DNA from: Nocardia arthritidis NBRC 100137
GTDB lineage: Bacteria > Actinomycetota > Actinomycetes > Mycobacteriales > Mycobacteriaceae
Direction of reading: 5' to 3'
NCBI RefSeq assembly: GCF_001612765.1
Contig: NZ_BDBB01000001.1
Span: 248,001 to 312,000, forward strand
DNA: 64,000 bases
Both the position numbers and the translations under genes were made by a program. The notes beneath the pieces were generated by a model. That model was not told the DNA's origin, did no database searches, and saw only the letters and a list, made by a program, of their open reading frames with translations. Positions 37,501-49,500 of this stretch are shown here, one piece after another. Each line of letters opens with the position of its first letter. Position 1 is the first letter of the stretch.

Positions 37501-40500
37501 CAGGAGTACCCGAACGGGTGGCTTCCTCGGATGGGGGCCTACCCCCCGATGCCGCGCCGATGGCGCAGATCTCCGCGCCCGGGGACGGTCAGCCACCCCA
37601 AGCGCAAACGGCGAGTCCCGAACGCGTGTCCACCACCAGTGAGGTGGACGCGCCACGGGCGGGGGGGCCCGAACCCGGGTTCGGGGATGGTTCCATGGAC
37701 CGGCCGAGCGGCCTGACCCCGGAGATGATGGCCGAAGGCGAGCAGATCTTCCGCGATCTGTTCGACAGCGCGGAGGGAGCGGACCGCCAAGCCCTCGCGG
37801 CGTTCATGAGAGGCGACGACCCCGGGCAGTTGCCGGACGGGAGCGGCGGAACCACCCCCGGGAACGCGCCCGACTACCCGTCGGGCGGCCCATCACACCC
37901 CTACTCACCGTCATCCCCCGGACGCGGCGGCTCCTGGCCTGCGTGGGGCAGCACCGAGGTCGCGCGGGCGGGCAGCTCGGTCGCCGTGGCCGCACCTCCC
38001 GAAGGCGGTTCGGCCACACCGATGCCGACCCGTCAGGCCCAGATCAGCGATCCTCAGGTGCGTCCGGACCAGAGCGCACAACCGGTCACCCCCGGGCTCG
38101 CCACCGAGGTCCTCGTCGACGGCAGCAGTTCTTACCCGGATCCTTTGTTGGTCGAGCACGGACCTACCGGGGACATGTACTTGGTGGCGCCGGAGCAGAC
38201 GACCGGTAACACGCCCCAGGAGATGACAGGACCCCGGCCTGCCGGCGAGACCCTGGAAAAGGGCGCCACCGCCGCCGAGGAACAAATCCTTCGCGACCTC
38301 GATTTCGATCCGGCGCTCCCGCAACTCGACACCGCGACTCCGGAACAACCGACGGCGATCGAACCCCCTGCCTCAGCGACCGCGCCGACACACGCCACAC
38401 CGCAGCTGTCGCCGACAGCCGACGCGAACACGCCGCTCGCACCGCCGAGCCCACCGAAACAAGAGGTCGCCTCACCCACGGCGTCCGCGCGCCCCACCGC
38501 CGACGCCAACAACCCGGTCGCGTCGGCCAACCCACCACGACCTGCTCCGGATGCCACGGCGTCGCCGACGCGCCCCGGGACCGACACGAACACTCCTGGC
38601 CTACACCGAAGACCACCGGAAGAACCTCGCACCCCCTTTTCACACGGTACGTCGGACCACACACCCTCTGCCGCACACCCGCACCCGCCGAACCCGATCC
38701 CCTTCGCCACACCGTCAGCGCTGTCGGGCCACACCCCGGGTGGCCACCACGATCCGGCCGCCTCCGCGAGCATGCCGACAACACCGGCTGCGATTCCGGG
38801 ATTCCTGTCAACCGATCCCGGGGAAACCCCACAGTCCGCCGCGACACCACCGGCCCCCATCGCCGCTACCAGCCCGCCGGGCGACGACGAACCCTCCGCC
38901 GATCCAGAGGAGTTCCCCACACCCCCGGGAACCGTCGTGGACGACCCCCGGGAACACAACGTCCAGAAAGACCCGCGCGAGCACAGCGTCTGGCAAGACC
39001 CCCGGGACCACAGTGTCCAGAAGAAGCCGGCGGGAGATTACGTCACCATCCCCGGCGTCTCCTACCCGCTGGAGGACGAACCACCCGCCAACGCCATACC
39101 CGTCATACCGCGCACACCCGCGTTGACCCCCCTGCCTGTCGATTCCGTCGGCTTGGGCCGCGCCTTCCATAATCCCGACAACCCCGAGAACACCCCTGGT
39201 CCCACATCGCCGCGCGCTCCCGATATCACCAACCCTCTGTCGGATCGCCATCTCGCCGCGCCGGAAACCGGCCTAAACGCCGGGCTCGCCAAACCGCCCC
39301 CATCACTCGCCATGCCGAGTGGGTATGCCACCGAACCGAACCCCGAGGCGCCCGGCGCTCCGCAGAAACCCGCAAGCCCTCAGCTGAACCCGCACTCCCT
39401 CGAATACAGCGAGGACCCAAGCCGCCTTCCCGCGATAGGAGGACTCCCGCCCTACCAACCTGCTCCACAACCGAAGAAGACCGAACGCAAGCGCCTGGTC
39501 ACCCGCATGGGTGGCGATCCGGAGGACAAACGCAGACGTACCCGCAAACAACCTCCGCCACCACCCCCACCCGAACCTCCACAACCGAGGGTGAGCGCGC
39601 GGTCTGATGCTGAGGGCGCTGCCCGTGGCACCAGCCGGTTACGGGGACAGCAAGATGGCCGGAACCAGTCGGATCAGCCCGCCGAGAATATCGACGTCAC
39701 GTCGGCGCGAGCTCGAGAACTGAGGCAGCAGCTGCAGAACACCGTGATGAGCGATTGGCCGGTCGGGGATCACGCCGAGGCAGCCGAGGCCATGGCCGCG
39801 GCACTTCTGCGGACTGCACAAGGAACAGTAGTAGTTCGGGCAACGAACGGCGGCGAGGGTCACGCACGGTGGGTATCGGTCGAAATCACCGACCAGAGCC
39901 GGGAAACTCCCGCTCGTGACGAGCAGGCGGTTCCGCAGACCGACTCCGGCCGTGCTATCGAGCTGGTAGAGCGGTTGGCCGGCACGTGGGGTTTCGAGTT
40001 ACGTGCGAACGGGGAACGAACACGGTACTTCACGCTCTTCGCGACCACTGGGCAAAACGACCCGTCGAAGGTGACGCCGGAGCCTGCCGCGAAATTGGTG
40101 CTTCAGCGCGGTCAAGTTCAGGCCGGCACCTCCAGGGCCCGGCGGATGATCGGCGATTTGCTGGAGCGCGCGAGTGCGGATGACCGGCAGATCGACGACG
40201 TCCAGCTGGTGGTGTCGGAAGTGGTCGGCAACGTCGGCCTCTACGCGAAGCAGGGCGGCGCGGAGATACGGGCGTGGCTGATCGACGACGTGTTGCGGGT
40301 GGAAGTCGCCGACACATCACGCGGCCTGCCGAAGTGGCGCCCGGAGAGTGACGTGGAGCAGGACGACGAGGGGGCGCCATCGACCGCGGTCGACAGGGAC
40401 GCCGAGGAGGCGCTGCTCGCCGCTTTCACGCTGGACGACTTGGACGCCGCCGACTCGGACCCGTTCGCATTGGGCGAGCGCGCGGCCGGAACCCACGGCC

Positions 40501-43500
40501 GAGGCTCCGGCATCATCGCGGAGATCACGACCGCGCGCGGTGTGGACCTGGCACGGGATGGACGTCCGGGCAAGACGGTCTGGATGGAGATCCAGTTATC
40601 GCGCCGGCCCGTTCAACCGAGCCCGGACACATTCACCGAACAAGAAGTCGAGATACTCCGCCTGATCGCGGAAGGCAACACGAACGATGCCATCGCGGCA
40701 GCTCTCGAGATGTCGTGGTCGGGCGTACGTAATCAACTGACCCACATCGGGGAGAAGCTCGGCACCGGCAAGCGAGCCGCGATGGTCGCCGTCGCATTGC
40801 GCACCGGTCTCCTGCCTCTCACCGACCCTGCCGCCGAACAGTTCCGCGGCAACCTGTCTCCTCGTGAAATCGACGTCCTCGGTCGGGTAGCCGCAGGTGA
40901 AACGACCGCACACATAGGGCAGGCAATAGGGATCTCGCCGCGAGTGGTGGAAAACCACCTGGCCCGCATCGGTGACGAATTCGGAGTCACCGATCGCGCG
41001 GCGATGGTCGCGGTCGCGCTGCGCGCGGGCATTCTGCCCCTGGATCCGACGGCCGAGGCTCCGGCAAACGACGACGAGTTGAGCACTCGTGAGATCGACG
41101 TGCTCGGCATGGTCGCAGAGGGAAGGTCGAGCCTCGAGATCTCTACCTCGTTGAACCTCTCAGTAGCCACAGTCAGACAGGTTCTGACCCGTATCGGTGA
41201 GAAGCTCGATGCCGCGAATCGGGCGGCTATGGTCGCGATCGCGCTCCGCTCCGGAATCCTGCCCTTTGTCGCTCCCGCTCCGGCGAAGCCCCTCGCTGAC
41301 AGGGTCGAAACCAATCCCGCTCCGAGGACAACATCGAGCGACGAGCAGTCTCGATCGTCTGCCCCTGATAGTTCGGCCGAATCGCGACCGAGTCAGGAGA
41401 CCTCCCGTGCTCGATCCTCGGCGCCCGACCCTCGATTCGTCCGCTATCGGCAGGCCCTCACAGCAGCGTTCTCTACGAGTTCGGGAGTTCCGGAGTCCGA
41501 CGCGTTGCGTCAGTCGTTGGCCCAGGTCACAGAGTCGCAGTTGCGGCGAGGCCTCGATCCACTGAACTCCACGCAGCGAAAGCTTGTCGCCGACGCTGTG
41601 CAAGCAGCGCATCGTGGCGATGATATCGGCATCCTGCAAAGGGCCGCAGTCGAGCGACTGGCCAGGTCGATCCATGCGGCATCGCTCACCGACGGCAGCG
41701 CGACGCCGGCACCGACGCCCGGCGACACAGGCTCCGCCCTAGCACGTTCGGGGCCCCGTCACGGCGGGGTGACCGATCGTGAGATCGAAGTCCTCGAACT
41801 GGTAGCCGCGGACAAGACCAACAAGGAAATCGGAGAGTTGCTCGGTACTTCTCCGAGCACAGTGAAGACCCAACTGGCCGCCATCGGCGGCAAGCTGGGC
41901 ACGGGTGATCGGGCCGGGATGGTCGCGATAGCACTACGGACAGGCATCCTCCCGCTGACCTCGAACGCATCCATGACCGGTGGTGACCGCGTACTGTCCA
42001 GCCGGGAGGTCGAGGTGCTCGGCATGGCCGCCGCGGGCCGTACGAACAAGGAGATCGCGGTCGCGCTCGGAATGTCGCCGGTGACGGTGAAGGGCAATTT
42101 GACGCGAATCGGCAAGAAACTCGGTGCGAACGGGCGTGCCGGGATGGTGGCGATCGGATTGCGCAGCGGTGTCCTTCCCGTCGCTGCGGATGAATCCGTT
42201 CCTACTGCAGAGCACAACAACGTGCTGTCCGAGCGCGAAGCCGAGTTGCTGGGATTGATCGCGGACGGAAAGACCTACCGCGAGATCGCCGGTGCACTTG
42301 ATTTATCTACTGCGACAGTTGATTCCCATCTCAGGCGGATCGCACGCAAGCTCGGCACGACGAACCACGCTGCAATGGTTGCGATCGCCCTGCGCACCGG
42401 AATCCTTCCGATGACGATACTGCCCGACGCCGCCGGCAGAGAGGTGGTCGAGCCGGACGGAAACGACGACGCCCGGTCCCCATCAGGCGGTCTCGAACAG
42501 CCGAAGCGCGAGGGGCGCGGGGGCAAGACCGATGGACCATCGCCCGGCGCCGTGGAGTATTTCCACGATGTCGATCCGCGCGCCGCCCTCGACCTCCCAC
42601 CCGACCCGAAGCAGAATCGGCGGTTCGGACGCAGAGCTGGGCCTGACCCCCGGATCTTCCATCACCACGAAGACGATCCGCTGGGCCGCCCTTATGGCCC
42701 GGGCGTACCGCACCGAGAGGACACGGCTGAACACGAGCCGCCTGCTCACCGAGCAGCCGAAGAAGCCGCGCCGCCACAAGGTGAGTCCCTGGTGCGGCAG
42801 TCACCCGCGGTTGTTGCCCCCGGACCGGTCGGCTCGGACGACGGCGCGCTCGTCGCACCCCCCACCGACGATCTCGCGACGCAACTGGTGACGTCCGTCG
42901 ACACCCGACTGTTGGCGTCGGTGCGCGAGACGATCGGGGCGGAACAGCAGGCGGCGCTGGTGGAAGTGCAGACCGCAGGCGACCCCGCGGATGTGGCCCG
43001 CCTGCAGAAGCTGGACGTCATGCTCGTGCATCTCTACGAGTTGCACGCCGTGCTGGATCGACCGACGACGATCGCGCCGGAGCGGCTCAGGCTGCTGGTC
43101 CACCACTTCCACGCCGCCGCGGAATGGGCTGAGGCCTTGATGGCCGCCGACAAGGCCACCGACGGACAGGTGAATCCGGACCATGCCGCGCTGCAGAGAA
43201 CGACGGCGCAACGCTATCGCGAGGCTGACGAGCGAGTCGAACAACTCAGGGCCGAACTACGCGAGACGCCGTCGGGCACCTCACCGGCAATCGGCTTCTC
43301 GACCCTTCTGTCCAGCGTCGACTCGAATACGGTCCGATTGGTACGCGAAGGGATCGCCGCAGAACACGCTGCCGCCGTGGTGGACCCGCGCGTGGCGGTG
43401 CCGGACGCGGACGCGGCACGGCAGTCGAAGCTGCGCGACATGCGCAACCACCTCGATGAATTGGTGGACGTCATGCAGCGAACGGATACGACGCCAGCGC

Positions 43501-46500
43501 CTGAGCGCCTCAAATTGCTCGTGCACCATTTCAACGCGGCGAAGGAATGGCTGGCCGCGCTGATGGACGTGAAAAACGCCGCGAACGCAGGCGATCGGCA
43601 GACCTACCCGGATCGCGTGGATTGGACACGGCTGGCAGCCGCGGCCGCCGCCCGCTACCGAGCAGCCGACGACCGGGTAGGTTGGGCCGCGGCGGAGCTG
43701 GAGCCGGATCGACCCATCGTTCATGTTGGTTCCCCGTCGGCGGCACCGCGAGACACACAACTCGCGCCCACCGAGACACCGTTGCCGCCTCCGCACGTCG
43801 AGAAGAATCTGGGCGCGGTCGCCGGTGTGAGCGACATCGGCTTGGACGCCGATCACCCGACCAATCAGGATGTTTTCAAGGCCGCTACGGTGATCGTCCG
43901 CGATCAGCCGGTGCATTTCCTCGCCGTGGCGGACGGCGTGTCGAGATCGGCGCGTGGCGACGAGGCAGCCGACGTGGGCGCCACGGTGGCTTTGGATCAT
44001 ATGGTGGCGGCGGCGACCACGCAGGGTGGCGAGTTCGATCCTTTGCGCTTGGTGCATAACGCGATGACGGCGGCTGATGCCGCAGTTGTCGCGTTGGCCG
44101 ATAAATACCCGGGAGCACATCGGCCGCCGCGAGCAACCATCGTCTTGGCAGTGGTGGAGCCGCACCGCATCACGACCGACTCACGCGGCGACAGCCGAGG
44201 TTATTGGCTCGCCTTGGACGACGGCGAGTCGAAGAAGCTGACCACCGACGACACTTTGCTGAGCCGCCTGGTGGAGTCGGGAATGTCCGAAGTCGAGGCG
44301 TTGCAGATCCAGTACGCGCACCAGATCCAACGCTACCTCGGCTCCGGTCCCACGGAAGGTTCGCACGCCGAGTCCGTGCCCATTTCGGGTAAAGGCGTTC
44401 TGCTGCTGTGTACCGACGGCCTGTGGAACGAAGTTTTCCAGCCCGAGGCGCTCACCGAGATCGTCCGCTCCGAGTTGGAGCGCTCGCCCGGCGACCTCCT
44501 GGCCGCCGCGAAAGCACTCGAGCAACGCGCCTTGGCGGCCGGAGGCCACGACAACATCACCGCCGTCCTGGCCAGCCCCGCCCAGACGGACATACCGCGA
44601 GAACGCCTGGACATGTATGTCCAGCTCGGACAACTCCAGCCTGGGACCCCCGAGCGTGAGCGGTCGGCCGCAGAGACGGCTCGACTGGACGCACTGGCCC
44701 ACCGCTGGTTCACGCTCGAACTGGGCATGCTCGGCTTGGAGCATCAGCTGACCGCCCCGGACCTCTCCCCCGCCACCGTGGCCGAACTGACCCGTCGGCG
44801 CGACGACATGCGTTCCGAAGTCGAGCGCGCCGCCCGTGCGCTGGCCCCTGGCCACACCGATCCGGCAGCTCTACGCGGGACGCCGCCTCGTGCGCGCAGC
44901 GAGACGCTCATGCAGCCGGACGAGGCACGACTGGCGTTCCAGGTGGTCAACGATCGCTACGGACGACGTGTCGTCACCATTCCCACCGATCTACGGGACG
45001 GGCTTGCCGCTCACTCCAGACGTGACATCGCACAGGCGGTGGGCGACCACAACCTGCATCGGTTCTCCACATGGACCGAGGCGTTCGACCTCATCGAGAG
45101 GATGCCCACCAAGGCGACCGCACTGGTGCGAATGCACTGGAACACCAATCACGACACGGTGCTGGTGTTGACCAAGGACAGCGGCGGCCCGGTCATCCAG
45201 GTCAGCCCGACTGTAGCTCTCTTGAAGCCGGTCGAACGCGCCACAGGCGCGACGCAATACGACCCGTTTCTCCGCGCAACCTGGGCTGCCTTGTTCGACG
45301 AGAACGGTGCGCTGATACCCCCTCCGGAATCGAACCCAGGCCGCGGCGTTGCTCCCTCGACCGGACCGAGCGCGCCGGGCCCTACAACGTCGCCCCCGCA
45401 ACCGGATCCGCGCTCGCCGCAAGGCCGCCCCGCCGGGGCTACGCCGCAGGCACCCGGCGCATCGGAGTCCCCGACACCATGGAGTCGCTGGCCCGCCACC
45501 GGTCCTGACCAGCATTCGGAAGTTCCAGGGTCTCCGGAAACAGCGGTGGATGACACAGTTGATGACACACTGGTCGAATCCGGCGCGGAAGCTGTGGAGA
45601 TCCCCCTCTACGGCTTGGATCGAAACGATCGATACGTGGAATTCACCTTTGATCAGGTGCTCATCAAGCCGGTGCATACCCCCGACGGCCGGCTCAAAGG
45701 TGTCGTATTGCCCTCGGAGAAGCGGGATTACAACAACGTTCGAGCGTGGCTGGCCGGGGCTACTGCCAGAGGCGGGTACCGCGAATTCGGGCAGGCGTGG
45801 CCCGCGTCGAATGTGAAGACCCGGAAGCCGGGAGTAGCGCCGCGCTGGTGGCAGGACACCCAAACCGAGCCGGCCGGGTGGTATGACCCCGAGACACAGC
45901 TGGAGCCGTTCATCCTGGTTGGCCACGCATCGGGGAGCGGCTATACGGTCGCGATCAAGGACCCGGCGACGCAGCGGTTCAAGCGGGTCAAGGTGGACGG
46001 AATAGTATTCGGGCGGTTGGCCGAGGCCAGCGATGCCTTCCAGGCCGCGTACCGGGAGCATCCGGGTAGCCCGCTGCTGCAGATATCCTGCAGTGCCGCT
46101 GCCCCGCACGGAAGCGCACACCGACTATTGGCGCGGTACCTGCACCGCAGCGGTTTCCAAGCGGACGTATGGGCGCCTCGGGACTGGGTGTACACCGGTA
46201 GCAACGGCTTACTGAGTGTTCGAATCGAAGTCGCCGACGATGGCACCTTGGTCCCTCCGTTCGAAGTCATCCGAGCGCCTCGCGACGCCGAGCATGCCAC
46301 TCCTACGATCCCGACCGCCGACGAGTCGGAGTCCGGAGCTGATCCCGCGCCGGATGCGCCACCCTCGACCGGTGCAGGCAGCGGGCCCACACGCCCCTTA
46401 CTTCCGCATGACTTCCATCTCGTCCCGAACCCCGACGACGATATCCTCGGCGACCTGCGCAGTCCCCTTGCCCCCGGCGGGCTCCGCCCGAACAGACAAG

Positions 46501-49500
46501 CAGAAGAGCTCGGGAAGCTGTACGTCGACGGTGGTGGCTTCACCCGTGGACGCGACAGGGAAGACGACCCCGATCCCACCCCGTCCACCGAGCAAGCCCG
46601 CGAACACGCCGTACCCGATCCGCAGCGTAAGCCGACGCCTGCGGGCGACAACGAGGACGGCTCGGAGAACCAGCCCTCCACGCGGCAGCGACCCACAGAT
46701 CCGGCAGCCGACGAGCCGGTCTCCGAAGCGGCGGAGCCGGCTGTGCAGTCGGCGGCCAAGCCGCATCCATGGCGACACCGTAGAACCGGCGAACGCGACG
46801 TGAGCACGTCACCAGGGCGGACAACTGGCTCTCTGCCCAAGGCGGTCGAGCTTCGTATCGCGCTCCGCGACATCCTGACAACAGGCTTCGAGCGCGAGAG
46901 CCGCGAGCAAGTGTTGGCCGACGCGACCATCTCACAGGTCATGGACGTCCTCGACGACATCACTCCGCAGCAGCTACTGGTCATCCAGCGGCTGGGGTCG
47001 GCGCATTCGATCGACCAGATCGCGCAAGAACTCGGACTAGCCGCGACCGCGGTCGAGGACCTGGGCAAGGAGGCCGCGAGCGTCATCCTCGCGTCGCTCA
47101 TCGTCGCTCGAGGCGTGCACCGGCGCCAGGAAGTGCTGTCCAAGGCTTTGAGCGAAGCCAGTCCGTGGCAACTTCAAGACGCGCTTCGCCGACTCGGGCG
47201 AGAACAGCAGCGCATCGTCGTCGGCCTTTGCAGGCAGGGGAACTCGCGCGCCGAAATGGCGGCTGCGCTGGGGCACGACGAGGACACCATCGGACTGCTC
47301 GCCTACGGCGCTGTTCGTCGGATGGCAGATTTCATCGCAGGCCGCGAGAGCGAGCGAACATCTGAAGCGACCGATCAGGACGACGCTCGGCATAGGACTA
47401 CGCAACGCGATCGCGTGGCCGCCGTCCTCGCTCGCGTAGCCCCGCACGGCGCGGTGCTGGACGATGTAGTGCGTCGCTTGAACGAATTGCTTCGTCCCCC
47501 GACCGCCATCCCGGTCGGGGCGAGCGAGGGCCAGGGCGATCATTCTCCAGCCGATACACCCCCGCGTACTCGGACCTCTCCGGCTGAGTTCGGGGTGACC
47601 GTACCCGCGCATCAGCAGACCGATGCGGCCTCGGAACCGGAGACCCCCACGGCCGATGCCGCCGCAACCACAACCGTGCGGGAAGCCGGAATTCGCATGG
47701 AATATGACGCCGTGCCAATGCCATCGCACATGTACATGTACACGCCGGAAATCGCCGAAACGCTCGACTACACGAATGTGTATACCGCCACCGGGGGCGG
47801 GATCCATGACGAAGACGCACCGTATACCACCGGGCCGGAAGGTGACGTATTCTTCCTTACGGACAATGGCGACCGCTCGATGCCGGCCCCCCCTGGGACG
47901 CACGCCCTGCTATACAGTACATTTTCCAATCCCAACATACGGGTATATTCATTCGGACATTGGTTTATCGACGGTGGCCGAAAGGTATACATTATCTTCG
48001 GCAGTAAGATGCTGCCAAAGGCATCGGCCGACCTGAAGTACGTCGCCCAGGGCCTATTCGAAATGGCCGAGCGCGGTGTACCGGTCGAATTCGACGACAA
48101 CATCCTTGGCGACCTGTGGCGAAAAAAGATTCCGGTTGGCGTGCCGACCGCCGGTCCGCTGATCGATCAGCGCGGCGAAAGCCCCCACCCGGCAGTTCCC
48201 GATGCTCGCACCATGTTCCCGGGGGCCACCGCTCAGTTCTGGATGTACGTCACGGCCGTTGTCCCGGCGGATGATTCGCTATCGATCGTATTCTCGATCA
48301 ACCCGGTTCTGGGAAAGCCGGGCCGGATCACCATGGTGCTCACGCGCGAAAATGACGTAATCACAGCCAAATACACTGATATCGCCCTCGGCGAGGATGC
48401 CGATCGGGTAACCGCCGCGATCGACGAATTTCACACCAGGGTTGTGGATCCGTGGCTGACCAGGTCGGGAGCCATTTTCACCGGCAGCGATGCGCCCGTG
48501 GACAGCGCGACCGATGATCCGGGAGCTCACCTGCAAGAACTGCGCATTCACCTGGAATCGACACGGGCCGAACTGGCCGAGGTATTGGGCGTGCTCACGG
48601 ATCTGGTGCGAGGCGGGTGGGTGCGGCAGGCAGTGACGATCGCACAACGGTGGATTCGAGGGCTGGACGAAACAGCCTGGGCGGTGGTGGATTCAGCCCA
48701 GGATATGGACCTTCTCATCGACTGGGTCGCACTGCGGCTTCCCGTGCTTCGGGACATCGAAGCCGCGAATGCGGCGCAGGCCGACCCGGTGACCCAGCAG
48801 CAGATCGCAGATCGGGGCGAGGAGCTGGATCACCAATTGGCGAACCTACTAGGACTATCGGAACCCGGCCCGACAGCCCACACATCCGCCGACAATCCAC
48901 TGATGGAGCTACGCGCGCTCGCCGATGCGACGAGCGACCCGAACCTCCAGCGACTCGCCGAGGCGATCGAGAACTTCCTGCTCGCCGACCTCGCCGTCGC
49001 TCGGCTCGAGAATGAGATGCGTTCCGGCAGCGAGCACCGCCGCGGGCAAGCGGAAGCGACCGAAGCACCGGACGATCCGAACGCGGCCTCCACCGCACGG
49101 ATAAGCCGAGCTGAAACGCCAACCGATCCGAAGCAGAAGCCCGCAGAGCGTCTCGGTGTACCGCGACACGCACGGGACGATGCGGCGCCCGAGCCGGCGC
49201 CCAGCGGGCCGACGGTATCCGGCACCATGGTGGTTGAGACTGTCGAGCTCCTTGGCGGCACCGCTCCGTACACGACGGGCGGAGTCGTGGCCGGCGTCGA
49301 CCCGGAAAGCGGGCCGAACTCCCTGGTGCTGCATGTGATCGAAGCCCGATCAGCGTCACACGACGACTTGCGGGAACAGTACGAAATCCCATGGGTTATC
49401 GATATCGAGACCGGCGGTCTCACGGTGCGGTGCAACATCGCGTACCGGGATATCGACGGCGGACCGGTACGCGCGTACATCAGTCACGAGGAACCACAGC

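Noticed and set aside
40629..42416. CRISPR or satellite-like repeat array
   Set aside because: The periodicity is of whole protein domains with diverged codons, not of identical DNA repeats with spacers. No CRISPR array was seen anywhere in the window.
44900..45335. Possible first papain-like (Tox-PL) module in the giant protein, from MHWNTNHDTVLVL
   Set aside because: A His with strands around it is present, but no Cys or Asp partner could be placed, so a fold call is not supported by eye. It could be a decayed copy of the module at 53238.
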